A DNA stretch of 51,840 nt from Streptomyces sp. MZ04 (GCF_004684775.1 NZ_SRIC01000026.1:1-51840); one strand, 5' to 3'; positions 7,750-21,239 are shown, counted from the first letter of the stretch. Notes: generated by a model from the letters alone, not told the origin. Program-made: numbers and translations.

Positions 7750-9012
7750 TCAGTCGCGCGTATGCGCTCCGTACAGGTCCAGTTCGCCGTCGAGTTCGAG
7801 GGCGAGCACGGTGCAGAGAGGATCGAGCTGGTCGTCGCTCACATGGACGTACTCCCAGCCGGGTACGTCGCCGAGGCCGCCGACCCGTTCGTGGCGGGCC
7901 TCGACTCCCTTGCCCAGTACGCGCGCGGACGTCACGACGTTGCGTACGCCGCGCAGAACCACGTACTCGTTGGGCCGGTCGAAGAGGAACAGATACAGGG
8001 TGCGGCGGTCGGCCGAGAGCGTCGAGGGACCGTAGAAGTGGCCGTGCGGAAGGCCGCGCACCGTGCCGTACACGGCGTCGGTGTGCCGGGACGTCCACTC
8101 CCCCAGCGCTTCGAGGCGCTCGGTCTGCTCGGGAAGCAGCGTGCCGTCCTCCTTCGGGCCGACGTCGAGGAGGAGGTTGCCGCCGCCTCCGACGGCCTCC
8201 ACGAAGATGCGGACCAGCTGCCGGGGCGACTTGTGGTGATCGTCCTGCGGCTGGTAGCCCCAGGAGTCGTTGACCGTGAGGCACAACTCCCATGGCTGGG
8301 ACGGTGGTTCGATCGGCACGCCCTGCTCGGGCGTCGCGTAGTCGCCGTGTCCGGTGAGGCGGCCGTTGACGACGGTGTGGGGTGACAGCGCGCGGATCTC
8401 GTCGGCCAGTTCCGCCATCCGCCACTGCTCGGGGCTGCGTTCCCACTCCCCGTCGAACCAGAGCAGGTCGGGCTCGAACTGTTCGAGCAGTTCCCGCACT
8501 TGAGCGCGGTGGAAGGCGAGGAAGTCCGCCCACCGTTCCTCGGACTCCTCGCCTGCCGCGGGCATCGAGTAGCGGTTGCCGCGCTCGGCGGGGTCCTGGC
8601 CGTCGGGGCGCACGGTGGCGTAGTCGGGGTGGGACCAGTCCAAGTGCGAGTAGTACAGGCCGACTTTGATGCCGCGGGCGCGCAGGGCGGCGACGTACGG
8701 GGAGATGAGGTCGCGGCCCGCAGGGGTGCGCTTGATGACCGACAGGTCATTGGCGGCCGTGTCCCACAGGGCGACCCCGTCGTGGTGCTTGGCGGTGAGG
8801 ACGGCGTAGCGGGCGCCCGCGCGGACGAACAGGTCCGCCCAGGCCTCGGGGTCGTACGCGGAGGCGGTGAAGCCTTCGAGCTGCGCCATGTAGCGGTCGT
8901 AGGGCACCTGGTCGTGGAAGAAGGACCAGGACTCGGCGACTCCGTCCACGCTGTAGATGCCCCAGTGGAGGAAGATGCCGAGCTTGGCGTCCGTGAACCA
9001 TGGCTGAATCAC
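7750..9012 (-). CDS. Intracellular GH29 alpha-L-fucosidase
   Basis: The 420-residue protein starts directly with the catalytic barrel (WFTDAKLGIFLHWGIYSV), has no signal peptide and contains the family motifs LTAKHHDGVALWD (72-84) and the nucleophile Asp187 in LLWFDGEW. GH29 enzymes remove alpha-linked L-fucose with retention. The GTG start at 9012 overlaps the stop of the OppF gene as GTGA, so translation is coupled to the importer. That coupling suggests the fucosylated substrate is imported first and defucosylated inside the cell. Core alpha-1,6-fucose on N-glycans is one candidate linkage; the subfamily and linkage cannot be fixed by eye. Confidence 0.93.
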   Translation of the reverse strand: MIQPWFTDAKLGIFLHWGIYSVDGVAESWSFFHDQVPYDRYMAQLEGFTASAYDPEAWADLFVRAGARYAVLTAKHHDGVALWDTAANDLSVIKRTPAGRDLISPYVAALRARGIKVGLYYSHLDWSHPDYATVRPDGQDPAERGNRYSMPAAGEESEERWADFLAFHRAQVRELLEQFEPDLLWFDGEWERSPEQWRMAELADEIRALSPHTVVNGRLTGHGDYATPEQGVPIEPPSQPWELCLTVNDSWGYQPQDDHHKSPRQLVRIFVEAVGGGGNLLLDVGPKEDGTLLPEQTERLEALGEWTSRHTDAVYGTVRGLPHGHFYGPSTLSADRRTLYLFLFDRPNEYVVLRGVRNVVTSARVLGKGVEARHERVGGLGDVPGWEYVHVSDDQLDPLCTVLALELDGELDLYGAHTRD

Positions 9013-10085
9013 TGGGAGTTCTCCTCGTCGAGAGGGTCTTCGTAACGCGCGTCGTAGCTCCAGCAGTGCGCCCACTGCCCGTCGTCGAAGTGGGTGCGCG
9101 GCGGGAAGGCGGTGGCGCACACCGGTCGGGCGATGGGGCAGCGCGGGTGGAAGCGGCAGCCGGTCGGCGGGTCGACCAGGCTGGGCGGCTCGCCGAGGGT
9201 CTCCTCGTCGTCGAGGACCTCCGGTTCGTCGAGCAGGCCGCCCCGGTCCGGGTCGGGCGCGGACTCCAACAGGAGCCGCGTGTAGGGGTGTCGGGGGTGT
9301 TCCACGAGTGCGTCGCCCGGTCCCGACTCGACGAGCTGGCCCGCGTAGAGGACCTTGATCTCGTCGGCGAAGTAGCGGGCGCTCGCGATGTCGTGGGTGA
9401 TGTAGAGGATCGCGAGGCCCTCGTCGTCGCGGAGTCTGCCGAGGAGGTTGAGGATGTCGAGGCGGATGGAGACGTCGAGCATCGACACCGGTTCGTCGCC
9501 GAGCAGCACCTTGGGGCGGGCGGCGAGCGCGCGGGCGATGGCGACGCGCTGGCGCTGGCCGCCGGACAGCTCGTGCGGGAACTTGTCGATGAACTGGTCG
9601 GCGGGGGTGAGGTTGACCCGCTCCAGGAGCTCGACGACCGCCTTCTCCAGCTCCGCCCTGCCCCGGACGTGGCCGTGCAGGCGCAGCGGCCTGCCGAGGA
9701 TGTAGCGCAGCCGGTGTACGGGACTCAGCGAGGAGAAGGGGTCCTGGAAGACCATCTGCACCTGGCGGTAGTACGCCCGTTTGCCCTTGGCCGAGCGCGC
9801 CGCCACGACGGGAACTCCGTCGAGGCGGATCTCGCCCTCGGTGGGCGGATAGCCGAGCGCGAGCAGCCGGGCCAGCGTCGATTTCCCGCTGCCGCTCTCG
9901 CCGACGAGTGCGGTGATGCGGCCCTGGTGCAGGGCGAGGGTGGTGGGTTCGACGGCGCGTACGACCTTGCCGTGCTGTCCGGGGCCGTGCAGCGGGAACT
10001 GTTTGGTGACCTCGCGGGCCTCGAGTACCGGTTCACCCAGTACCGGTTCAAGTACCGGTTCAAGTACTGGTTCACCCAGGGACAT
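9009..10085 (-). CDS. Opp/Dpp-type ABC transporter ATP-binding protein (OppF-like)
   Basis: A 358-residue ATPase with Walker [13 protein letters not shown] signature [15 protein letters not shown], Walker B VLLGDEP and the C-terminal Opp/Dpp domain with [12 protein letters not shown] cysteines. ATG at 10085 is preferred over 10112 because GAGGAG stands 9 bases before it. The first residues after MSLG are a repeated EPVL motif encoded by a 12-bp tandem repeat that also contains the stop of oppD, so the N-terminus has grown by repeat expansion. It pairs with the second ATPase and the two permeases to power one importer, here most likely for oligosaccharides or glycopeptides. Confidence 0.93.
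   Translation of the reverse strand: MSLGEPVLEPVLEPVLGEPVLEAREVTKQFPLHGPGQHGKVVRAVEPTTLALHQGRITALVGESGSGKSTLARLLALGYPPTEGEIRLDGVPVVAARSAKGKRAYYRQVQMVFQDPFSSLSPVHRLRYILGRPLRLHGHVRGRAELEKAVVELLERVNLTPADQFIDKFPHELSGGQRQRVAIARALAARPKVLLGDEPVSMLDVSIRLDILNLLGRLRDDEGLAILYITHDIASARYFADEIKVLYAGQLVESGPGDALVEHPRHPYTRLLLESAPDPDRGGLLDEPEVLDDEETLGEPPSLVDPPTGCRFHPRCPIARPVCATAFPPRTHFDDGQWAHCWSYDARYEDPLDEENSQ
10024..10074. repeat. 12-bp tandem repeat across the oppD/oppF junction
   Basis: Units agtaccggttca at 10024-10035, 10039-10050 and 10051-10062, plus agtactggttca at 10063-10074, with a 3-base insertion after the first unit. Read on the minus strand they encode the EPVL repeat at the start of OppF, and the last unit holds the stop of oppD. 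Confidence 0.9.
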
Positions 10086-11094
10086 TGGTGCTCCTCGGCT
10101 CGTGCCGCTCATGGCGCTCGTGGTGCAGATGGCAGGCGACGCCGCCGCCCTCGCGGTCCAGAAGCGGCGGAACCTCCTGGTCGCACGGGTCGAACCGCTG
10201 GGCGCAGCGCGGATGGAACGGGCAGCCCGCCGGCGGGTGCCGCAGGCCCGGCGGTGATCCGGGGATGCCGGTGATCTCGCGGCGGGGGCCGCGCAGGGGC
10301 GGGAAGGCGCTGCGCAGTGCGGCCGTGTAAGGGTGCCGCGGTTCGGTGTACAGCTGCCGGGCGGGGCCGGTCTCGACGACGCGGCCCGCGTACATGACGG
10401 CGATCCGGTCGGCGATCTCGATGAGGAGCGACAGGTCGTGCGTGATGAAGATGACCGAGAAGCCCAACTCCCGTTTGAGCTTGGCCACTTGGCGCAGGAT
10501 CTGGCGCTGCATGACCACGTCCACGGCGGTCGTCGGCTCGTCCATCACCACGAGGTCCGGTTCGCAGGCGAGCGCGAGCGCGATGGTGGCGCGCTGCCGC
10601 ATGCCGCCGGACAGTTCATGGGGGTAGGCGCGCACCCGGTCGGCCGGGATGCCGACCATGCCGAGCAGCTCACCCGCCCGCCGCCAGGCGTCGGCCCGCG
10701 ACATGCCGCGGTGCAGCCGCAGTACGTCGGCGAACTGTGCGCCGAGCCGGTGCACCGGGTTGAGGGCGTTCATGGCGCTCTGGAAGACGATCGCGACGCG
10801 CTCCCAGCGCAGGGCGCGCAGCTCGCGTTCGGTGAGCTTCAGGAGGTCGACCGGCGGCCCTTCGCCGTGGAGGTGGACCGTGCCCGCCGTGGTGACAGCG
10901 GGCGGCCGCTCGAGCCGGGTGAGGGCCGTGACCAGCGTCGACTTGCCGCAGCCGCTCTCTCCTACGATCCCCAGGGTCTCCCCGCGGTACAGGGTGAGGT
11001 CGACATCGCGTACGGCGTGGACGGGTTCGGCCTGGTCGAAGTAGTCGACGCGCAATCCGCGCGCCCGCAGCAGCACGTCCGTGGTGTCGCTCAT
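10072..11094 (-). CDS. Opp/Dpp-type ABC transporter ATP-binding protein (OppD-like)
   Basis: A 340-residue ATPase with Walker A GESGCGKST (near residue 40), signature LSGGMRQRATIALAL, Walker B LVVMDEP and the C-terminal oligopeptide-transporter domain (CPFHPRCAQRFDPC), whose cysteines may hold an Fe-S cluster. The start at 11094 overlaps the preceding permease stop as ATGA. It overlaps the next ATPase gene by 14 bp. Together with the permeases and lipoprotein upstream it forms a complete peptide-type importer that, by genomic context, probably carries glycans or glycopeptides. Confidence 0.93.
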   Translation of the reverse strand: MSDTTDVLLRARGLRVDYFDQAEPVHAVRDVDLTLYRGETLGIVGESGCGKSTLVTALTRLERPPAVTTAGTVHLHGEGPPVDLLKLTERELRALRWERVAIVFQSAMNALNPVHRLGAQFADVLRLHRGMSRADAWRRAGELLGMVGIPADRVRAYPHELSGGMRQRATIALALACEPDLVVMDEPTTAVDVVMQRQILRQVAKLKRELGFSVIFITHDLSLLIEIADRIAVMYAGRVVETGPARQLYTEPRHPYTAALRSAFPPLRGPRREITGIPGSPPGLRHPPAGCPFHPRCAQRFDPCDQEVPPLLDREGGGVACHLHHERHERHEPRSTNVPG

Positions 11095-12011
11095 CGTGCC
11101 TCCTCGGTGGTGCGCAGGGCCGCCGCCGCTGCCCGGCGGCGCACGGCCCGGCCCGGCTTGCGAAGGCGGGGGTTGGCGATCTCGTCGATGCCGAAGTTGA
11201 TGAGGCCCGCCGCGATGCCGATGACGGCGATGCACGCGCCGGGCGGGATGAACCACCACCAGGCGCCGCGCGCCAGGGCCGAGGCGTTCTGCGCCCAGTA
11301 GAGCATCGAGCCCCAGCTGGTGAGGTTGATGTTGCCGAGGCCGATGAAGGAGAGCCCGGCGTCGGCGAACATCGACAGGACCACGGCGGACAGGAAGCTC
11401 GCCGAGATCAGCGGCGCCAGGCTGGGGATCAGCTCGCGGGTGATGATCCACCAGCGGCTCTCACCGGTCATCTCGGCGGCCGTGACGAAGTCCCTTCGCC
11501 TCAGCGAGAGCGTCTGCGCGCGTTTGCCGCGGGCGCCCCACGGCCAGGACGTGAGGCCGATGATGAGGGCGACCGTGAGCCAGCCGCCGCGCCCCTTGAC
11601 GTAACTCGCGACGATGATCAGCAGGGGCAGGCTGGGGATGACGAGGGCGATGTTCGTGCCGGCCGTGAGCAGCGCGTCCGCCGTGCCGCCCAGATAGCCG
11701 CCCGCGACGCCGACCAGCACCGACAGGGTGGTCGAGATGACGGCGGCCACCAGGCCCACCAGGAGCGAGACGCGGCTGCCGACGACGAGCTGGGCCAGGA
11801 CGTCCTCGCCGGTGGCGGTCGTCCCCAACAGATGGGATCCGGACGGTGGTTGCATGCCGTCGGCGGTGTGGATGGCGGTGGCGGAGAGTCCGAAGACGTC
11901 CTCCACGAGGAAGGGTCCGGCCAGTGCGAACAGCGCGAAGAACACGAGGATCGCGATCCCGGCCCGCACCTTGCGGTTCTCCGGAAGCCGCCCCTTGAGG
12001 GTGAGGTTCAT
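11091..12011 (-). CDS. Opp/Dpp-type ABC transporter permease (OppC-like)
   Basis: A 306-residue inner-membrane protein with a first transmembrane helix at about residues 15-38 (AGIAILVFFALFALAGPFLV), a periplasmic loop with the family motif HLLGTTATGEDVLAQLVVGSR, five more helices, and the cytoplasmic coupling (EAA-like) segment FVTAAEMTGESRWWIITREL. ATG at 12011 overlaps the oppB stop as ATGA. It forms the channel together with the OppB-like permease. Confidence 0.93.
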   Translation of the reverse strand: MNLTLKGRLPENRKVRAGIAILVFFALFALAGPFLVEDVFGLSATAIHTADGMQPPSGSHLLGTTATGEDVLAQLVVGSRVSLLVGLVAAVISTTLSVLVGVAGGYLGGTADALLTAGTNIALVIPSLPLLIIVASYVKGRGGWLTVALIIGLTSWPWGARGKRAQTLSLRRRDFVTAAEMTGESRWWIITRELIPSLAPLISASFLSAVVLSMFADAGLSFIGLGNINLTSWGSMLYWAQNASALARGAWWWFIPPGACIAVIGIAAGLINFGIDEIANPRLRKPGRAVRRRAAAAALRTTEEAR

Positions 12012-13084
12012 GCGCGGCCCTCCCTGGCCCGTGGGTCGATCAGGCCGTACACGGAGTCGGCGAGGAAGTTCGCCGCGAGCACCGAGAGCGAGACCATCAG
12101 GAACAGCGCCTGCATCAGCGGATAGTCGACGCTGGCCACCGACTGGTAGAGCAGATAGCCGACGCCGGGATACGCGAAGACGGCCTCCACCAGGAGTTGT
12201 CCGCCGACCACGTTGCCGATGTTGATGGCGAACCCGGCGACGCTCGGCAGGATCGCGTTGCGGGCCGCGTAGCGGAACATCACCCGGCTCTTGCCGAGGC
12301 CCTTGGCGCGTGCGAGGAGGACGTAGTCCTCGGAGACCGTCGTGATCATCATGTTCCGCATGCCGATGTACCAGGTGGCCGACCAGCCGAGCGCGATGGT
12401 GAGTGCGGGCAGCGCGGCATGGCTGATGACGCTGCCGATGAACTCCATGCTGAGGCCCGGCGTCAGGTCCCCGTCGTACGCGCCGCCCGTCGGCAGCCAG
12501 GCCAGCTGGAAGCCGAAGACGAGGACGAAGAGCAGCGCGATCCAGAAGGTGGGGAGCGCGTTGAGGAACATCGCGCCCGGTGTCGCCACCGAGTCGGTCC
12601 GTGAGCCCGCGCGGCCGCCCGCCATGATGCCGCCCGCCGTGCCGATGACGAAGGACAGGACGGCGGTGATGCCGACGAGCCCGATCGTCCACGGCAGGCC
12701 CGCGCTGATGACGTCCCACACCGGCGTCGGGAAGAACGCCACCGAGAGCCCGAAGTCGAGGTGCGCGACCTGCCCGAGGTAGGTGACGTACTGGCTCCAC
12801 AGGGGTTCGCCCGGAGCTCCGAACAGCCGGTAGATGCTGGCGATCTGTTCGCCGGAGAGGGCCGAGCGGCCCTGCATCTGCGCGATGAGCGCGGACGCCG
12901 GGTCGCCCGGCATCAGCCTGGGCAGCAGGAAGTTGAGCGTGATGGCGATCCAGGCGGCGGCCAGGTAGAAGCCGAGGCGCTGCACGAAGTAGCGGGCGGC
13001 GCCGAGCCGGAACCGGCGGGCGGGCCGTTCCTTCGGGCTCGCCCCTGCCGCGACGACAGCCACCGTTTCGGAGGAGGCCGTCAT
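12008..13084 (-). CDS. Opp/Dpp-type ABC transporter permease (OppB-like)
   Basis: A 358-residue permease. The family N-terminus is clear (a transmembrane helix followed by NFLLPRLMPGDPASAL, about residues 48-66), then a large periplasmic loop and five helices. The coupling segment is DYVLLARAKGLGKSRVMFRY. About 30 extra residues precede the first helix. It starts 4 bp after the substrate-binding lipoprotein gene and overlaps oppC. Confidence 0.93.
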   Translation of the reverse strand: MTASSETVAVVAAGASPKERPARRFRLGAARYFVQRLGFYLAAAWIAITLNFLLPRLMPGDPASALIAQMQGRSALSGEQIASIYRLFGAPGEPLWSQYVTYLGQVAHLDFGLSVAFFPTPVWDVISAGLPWTIGLVGITAVLSFVIGTAGGIMAGGRAGSRTDSVATPGAMFLNALPTFWIALLFVLVFGFQLAWLPTGGAYDGDLTPGLSMEFIGSVISHAALPALTIALGWSATWYIGMRNMMITTVSEDYVLLARAKGLGKSRVMFRYAARNAILPSVAGFAINIGNVVGGQLLVEAVFAYPGVGYLLYQSVASVDYPLMQALFLMVSLSVLAANFLADSVYGLIDPRAREGRA

Positions 13085-13088
13085 GTGC

Positions 13089-14729
13089 CTAGCCCGCCTT
13101 CGCCGGGCGGAGGGACAGGATCGTCTGCACCATGTCGGTGGGGCCCGCCCAGGGCGCGGGGATGGCGTAGGGGTTCTTCTCGTCGGGCCAGCCGGTCCAG
13201 TTCTTGCTGTTGTACTGGGCGGAGGCGCCGTTGGTGATGAGCGGGGCGGCGGGCACCTCGTCGATCATCAGCTTCTGCAGCTTCGCGGAGAGCTTCTTGA
13301 TGGTCGCGTCGTCGCCCGCGCGCTCCATCTCCTTGAGGATGCCGTCGGCCTTGGCGCTCTTGTAGTGGCCGTAGTTGGTCCAGATGCCGACGTTGTCGCT
13401 GTGCAGCATGTCCCGGTAGAAGTTGTACGGCGTGTTGTAGAAGACGGCGCCGCCGACCAGGACGTCGAACTTGGCCTGCTGGCGCGCCGTGTCCAGCTGG
13501 GCGCTGGGCATGGGCTGGACCTCGACCTTGACGCCGGCCTTCTTCAGCTCCTGTGCGAGGACCTTGTCCCGCTGGATGGAGTCGGCGAACTCGGTCACTT
13601 CGAGGATCGTGAAGCTGAGCTGCTTGCCGTCCTTGCCGACGAGCTTCCCGTCCTTCATCTCGTAGCCGGCCTTGGCGAACTCCGTTTCGGCTTCGGCCAG
13701 TTCGGGCTCGGGCTGATCGGCGTCCTGATACTTGCCGTCGATCCACTTGCCCTGCGTCTTGGTGTCGAGGCCGGTGAGGTTGAGCGGCTTGAGCATGCCC
13801 GGGTTGCCGAGGTCGGCGAGCTCGGAGCGGTCGACGGCGAGGGAGAGACCCTTACGGACGTGGACGTCCTTGAACGGCGCCTTCTTGTGGTTGAAGAACA
13901 TGTAGGTGCCGCCGTACGTGGGGTACCAGGCGTGGTGGTTCGCCGGGTCCTTGTCGACGTAGCTCTTCTTCACGTCGGGGACGGCTCCGCCGCTCCACTC
14001 GACCTCGCCGCTGAGCAGCTTTCCTATCTCGGAGGACGAGGAGACGACCGGCGCCTTGAGGGTCTTCACCGGCACCTTCTGCTTCCAGTAGTCGTCCCTG
14101 GCCTCGAAGGTGAGCTGCTGGGCCGCGTACCGCTTGAGCTTGTAGGGGCCGCTCGCCACCGGATCGGGGTTGGTGAAGGTCTTGCCGTCCTTGCCCTTCC
14201 AGATCTTGGCGGGGACGGGGCGGATGGAGCCGATGTTGCGCAGGCGGGCGTAGCCGGGGGTGTCGAAGGTGATGACGACGGTGTGGTCGTCGGTCGCGGT
14301 CGCCTTCTCGTACTCGAACCTCCAGTCCACCGGCAGGTCCTGCTTCGTGACGTACTCCAAGGCGAAGATGACGTCCTTGGCGGTCAGCTCGGTGCCGTCG
14401 CTCCAGTTGGCGCGCTTGTCGAGATCGATGGTGATCTTCTTGCCGCCGTCGGACCAGGCGTACTTGGTGGCGAGCCAGGGGACGAACTTGCCGCCCTGGA
14501 GGTTGTTGAAGGAGAACAGCGGCTCGTACTGGAAGCCGAAGGTGCCCTGGCTGGCCTTCACCGAGAACGGGCTGAAGTTTCGGGCGATGGTGTTGCCGGA
14601 GAAGCCCATGTTCACGGTCAGCGAGTCGGTGCCCTTGCCGCCGGAGGCGGTGGGGGTCGCCGAACAGCCTGCGGTGACGGCGAGCGCGAGAGCGGCCGCG
14701 CCCGTGACGCCCAGTCTGGTCCACTTCAT
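13089..14729 (-). CDS. ABC transporter substrate-binding lipoprotein (SBP_bac_5 family)
   Basis: A 546-residue lipoprotein. The signal peptide ends in the lipobox VTAGC (cysteine near residue 22), so the mature protein is anchored outside the membrane. The NFSPFSVKASQGTFGFQYEP stretch and the WSDGTELTAKDVIFALEYV motif are typical of peptide/nickel-type binding proteins of the Opp family. ATG at 14729 is chosen because it gives a proper lipoprotein signal. It is the first transporter gene after lacI (77-bp gap holding a candidate operator). In this locus of glycosidases its ligand is more likely an oligosaccharide or glycopeptide than a plain peptide. Confidence 0.93.
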   Translation of the reverse strand: MKWTRLGVTGAAALALAVTAGCSATPTASGGKGTDSLTVNMGFSGNTIARNFSPFSVKASQGTFGFQYEPLFSFNNLQGGKFVPWLATKYAWSDGGKKITIDLDKRANWSDGTELTAKDVIFALEYVTKQDLPVDWRFEYEKATATDDHTVVITFDTPGYARLRNIGSIRPVPAKIWKGKDGKTFTNPDPVASGPYKLKRYAAQQLTFEARDDYWKQKVPVKTLKAPVVSSSSEIGKLLSGEVEWSGGAVPDVKKSYVDKDPANHHAWYPTYGGTYMFFNHKKAPFKDVHVRKGLSLAVDRSELADLGNPGMLKPLNLTGLDTKTQGKWIDGKYQDADQPEPELAEAETEFAKAGYEMKDGKLVGKDGKQLSFTILEVTEFADSIQRDKVLAQELKKAGVKVEVQPMPSAQLDTARQQAKFDVLVGGAVFYNTPYNFYRDMLHSDNVGIWTNYGHYKSAKADGILKEMERAGDDATIKKLSAKLQKLMIDEVPAAPLITNGASAQYNSKNWTGWPDEKNPYAIPAPWAGPTDMVQTILSLRPAKAG

Positions 14730-14760
14730 GGCGGGTTGATACCTCCGGATCGGCAGCAAT

Positions 14761-14772
14761 GGCAACGTTGTC
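14761..14772. promoter_or_regulatory. Candidate LacI-family operator upstream of the importer operon
   Basis: ggcaacgttgtc contains the 8-bp palindrome caacgttg (14763-14770) with the central CG typical of LacI-family sites. It lies about 30 bp upstream of the lipoprotein start and within the lacI-importer gap. Confidence 0.4.
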
Positions 14773-14805
14773 TGAACGCGGGGACGTACGTGTGAGGGGC
14801 GGTGC

Positions 14806-15852
14806 TCAGGGGGCGGCGCGGGCTGCGGTGCTGCCGCGCGCCTCCAAGTGCGGGAGCTGGTCCTGGACGCGGACGGCGGGGCCGCCGTCGAGGAGGGCGA
14901 TCAGCTGCTCGGCCGCGTGCCCGCCGTAGACGGCGGTGTCGCGGACCAGGGCGGTGAGCGCGGGGTGGGTCGAGCGGGTCAGGACGGAGTCGTCCCAGGC
15001 GACGATCGCAAGCTCTGCGGGTACGGAGATGCCGTGCTCGGCGGCGACGCCGAGACCGGCGACGGCCAGCACGTCGTTGTCGTAGACGATCGCGGTGGGC
15101 CGCTGCTCCCCCGCCAGGACCCGGCGGGTGGCCTCGGCCCCCTGGGTGTCGGAGTAGTCCGTGGTGAGCGAGTGCACGTCGGTCAGGCCGCGCCGGTCGG
15201 CCTCCGCCCGCAGGGAGCGGATGCGCCGCCTGGTGTGGGTGAGTTCGGGGAGCCCGGCGACGTGGGCGATGCGGCGGTGGCCGAGGGCGTACAGGTGGTC
15301 GACGATGGAGGCCATGGCCAGGGCGTCGTCGGCCCAGAGGTTGGAGATGCCTGGGTAGTCGGTGTGCGGCTCCGGCAGGGTGCCCACGACGACCGCGGGC
15401 AGCCCCAGTTCGTCGAGGAGCGGGAGCCGGGGGTCCGTGCCGCGCGGGTCGACGACGAGCATGCCGTCGACCCGGCGCTCGGCCCACCAGCGGCGGTAGA
15501 CCGCGCACTCCGCGTCGATGTCCTCGACGACCTGGAAGAGCAGCCCGAGCCTGCGGCGCGAGAGCACCTCCTGGATGCCGGAGACGAGCTGGAGGAAGAA
15601 CGACTCGACGCCCAGCGTCCGCGCCGGTCTGGCCAGGACGAGCCCGACCGTGCCCGAGCCTTCGCCGGAGAGGGCCCGCGCGGCGGCGCTCGGACGCCAG
15701 CCGAGCTCTTCGGCGACCCTGCGGACGCGGTCGCGGGTGGACTCGGAGACTCCGGGCCGTCCGTTGAGCGCGAAGGAGACGGCGCTCTCCGAGACACCGG
15801 CCCGCACGGCGATGTCCTTGATGGTGGGGCGCCGTGCCGGAGTGCGACGCAT
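14806..15852 (-). CDS. LacI-family transcriptional regulator of the glycan locus
   Basis: A 348-residue regulator with an N-terminal LacI helix-turn-helix (PTIKDIAVRAGVSESAVSFA, residues about 9-28), a hinge helix (PSAAARALSG) and a periplasmic-binding-protein type sugar-sensing domain. ATG at 15852 has GGGGAGG 6 bases upstream. It sits between the importer operon (same strand, 77 bp downstream) and the divergent GH85 gene, with candidate operators on both sides, so it most likely represses the whole locus until an imported sugar binds. The effector is unknown. Confidence 0.93.
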   Translation of the reverse strand: MRRTPARRPTIKDIAVRAGVSESAVSFALNGRPGVSESTRDRVRRVAEELGWRPSAAARALSGEGSGTVGLVLARPARTLGVESFFLQLVSGIQEVLSRRRLGLLFQVVEDIDAECAVYRRWWAERRVDGMLVVDPRGTDPRLPLLDELGLPAVVVGTLPEPHTDYPGISNLWADDALAMASIVDHLYALGHRRIAHVAGLPELTHTRRRIRSLRAEADRRGLTDVHSLTTDYSDTQGAEATRRVLAGEQRPTAIVYDNDVLAVAGLGVAAEHGISVPAELAIVAWDDSVLTRSTHPALTALVRDTAVYGGHAAEQLIALLDGGPAVRVQDQLPHLEARGSTAARAAP

Positions 15853-15872
15853 GCGTGACCTCCCCTCGCGTT

Positions 15873-15919
15873 GACTGACCGTTTGGCTGACCGTTTGACT
15901 GACCGTTGGTTGACCGACG
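15873..15919. repeat. 12-bp tandem repeat in the lacI-GH85 intergenic region
   Basis: Units gactgaccgttt (15873-15884), ggctgaccgttt (15885-15896), gactgaccgttg (15897-15908) and a degenerate fourth copy. It lies 20 bp upstream of the lacI start. It may be a simple expansion or an array of protein-binding sites. Confidence 0.7.
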
Positions 15920-15922
15920 CCT

Positions 15923-15960
15923 GGCTAAAGCGCTTGAGGGCGAGCAGGCTAAAGCGCTAA
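15923..15960. promoter_or_regulatory. Two LacI-type operators upstream of GH85 and lacI
   Basis: The 12-bp sequence ggctaaagcgct occurs at 15923-15934 and 15947-15958, exactly 24 bp apart. Each contains the palindromic core agcgct (aagcgctt in the first copy), the core seen in several actinobacterial LacI operators. The sites lie about 55-90 bp upstream of the predicted GH85 promoter and about 75-105 bp upstream of lacI. Confidence 0.6.
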
Positions 15961-16014
15961 AGGTGCCCGCGACAAGGGGGCGTGAGAATACAAATTCCGG
16001 TGCCGTTAAGGGTA

Positions 16015-16050
16015 TTGACGAGGGCGTGTTTCTGCTTCACTCTCACCCGG
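16015..16050 (+). promoter_or_regulatory. Predicted leaderless promoter of the GH85 gene
   Basis: TTGACG (16015-16020), a 17-bp spacer, CACTCT (16038-16043), 7 bases and ATG at 16051. No ribosome binding site precedes the ATG, so translation probably starts on a leaderless transcript. Confidence 0.55.
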
Positions 16051-20323
<4,273 letters not shown>

Positions 20324-20331
20324 GACGGCCT

Positions 20332-20391
20332 GCATCCCGCACGGACCACCCGCATCCCGCACGGACGCCCCGCATCCCTCACGCCCCGTCG
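20332..20391. repeat. 20-bp tandem repeat between geoA and the phosphoesterase gene
   Basis: Units start at 20332, 20352 and 20372. The first two (gcatcccgcacggac plus 5 bases) are nearly identical, and the third is degenerate and runs into the 3' end of the convergent gene. Confidence 0.8.
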
Positions 20392-21239
20392 CCCGGCTCC
20401 GGCAGGATCTGGCGCAGCCTCGGGGCGGGGTGGTGGTCGCGGGTCCACTCGCGGGGGTAGCCGACGGAGACCTCCTGGAAGCGGACGCCGTCGTGCCAGG
20501 TGGTGCGGGGGATGTGGAGGTGCCCGTAGACGACGGCTGCCGCGTCGTACTTGATGTGCCAGTCGGCGGTCAGTTCGGTGCCGCACCACAGGGCGAACTC
20601 CGGGTAGTGCAGGATCCGCGTGGGGTGGCGCACCAGGGGCCAGTGGTTGATCAGGACCGTGGGCAGGCCGGGGGGCCGCTGGGCCAGGCGTTCCTCGGTG
20701 AACGCCACGCGGGCGCGGCACCAGTCGTCGAGGGCGGGGTAGGGGTCGGGGTGCAGCATCATCTCGTCGGTGCAGACGACGCCCGCCGCGTGGGCGGCCT
20801 CCAGCGCCTCGCTCTTGGTGTGCGTGCCCTCGGGGCGGAACGTGTAGTCGTAGAGGAGGAACAGCGGGGCCACCGTGACCGGGCCGCCCGCGCCGCGCCA
20901 CACGGGGTAGGGGTCGTCGGGGGTCGCGGCGCCCAACTCCCGGCAGAGTTCGACGAGATGGCGGTAGCGTGCCTCGCCGCGCAGCTTGACCGGATCGCTG
21001 GGGTGTGTCCACAGCTCGTGGTTCCCCGGTGTCCACACCACTTTGGCGAACCGGTCGGTGAGGGTGCGCAGCGCCCATTCGACGTCGGCCAGGCGCTCGG
21101 CGGTGTCCCCGGCGACGATCAGCCAGTCCTCGTCGGTCTGCGGGCGCAGGGACTCGAGGAACTTCCGGTTCTCGTCGTACGCCACGTGCAGATCGCTGAT
21201 GGCGTACAACTTCGGCGTCTTGTCCGCTACTTGGTCCAC
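20379..21239 (-). CDS. Calcineurin-like metallophosphoesterase
   Basis: A 286-residue phosphoesterase with the full set of metal motifs: AISDLHV (D-x-H), VAGDTAE (GD), TPGNHELW (GNHE), INHWP and GHLHIPRTTW (GH-x-H). Relatives of this length are common in Streptomyces, but the substrate is unknown. The start is GTG at 21239. TAGCCT lies 6 bases upstream on the minus strand and suggests a leaderless transcript. It is convergent with geoA and has no functional link to it that I can see. Confidence 0.9.
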   Translation of the reverse strand: MDQVADKTPKLYAISDLHVAYDENRKFLESLRPQTDEDWLIVAGDTAERLADVEWALRTLTDRFAKVVWTPGNHELWTHPSDPVKLRGEARYRHLVELCRELGAATPDDPYPVWRGAGGPVTVAPLFLLYDYTFRPEGTHTKSEALEAAHAAGVVCTDEMMLHPDPYPALDDWCRARVAFTEERLAQRPPGLPTVLINHWPLVRHPTRILHYPEFALWCGTELTADWHIKYDAAAVVYGHLHIPRTTWHDGVRFQEVSVGYPREWTRDHHPAPRLRQILPEPGDGA

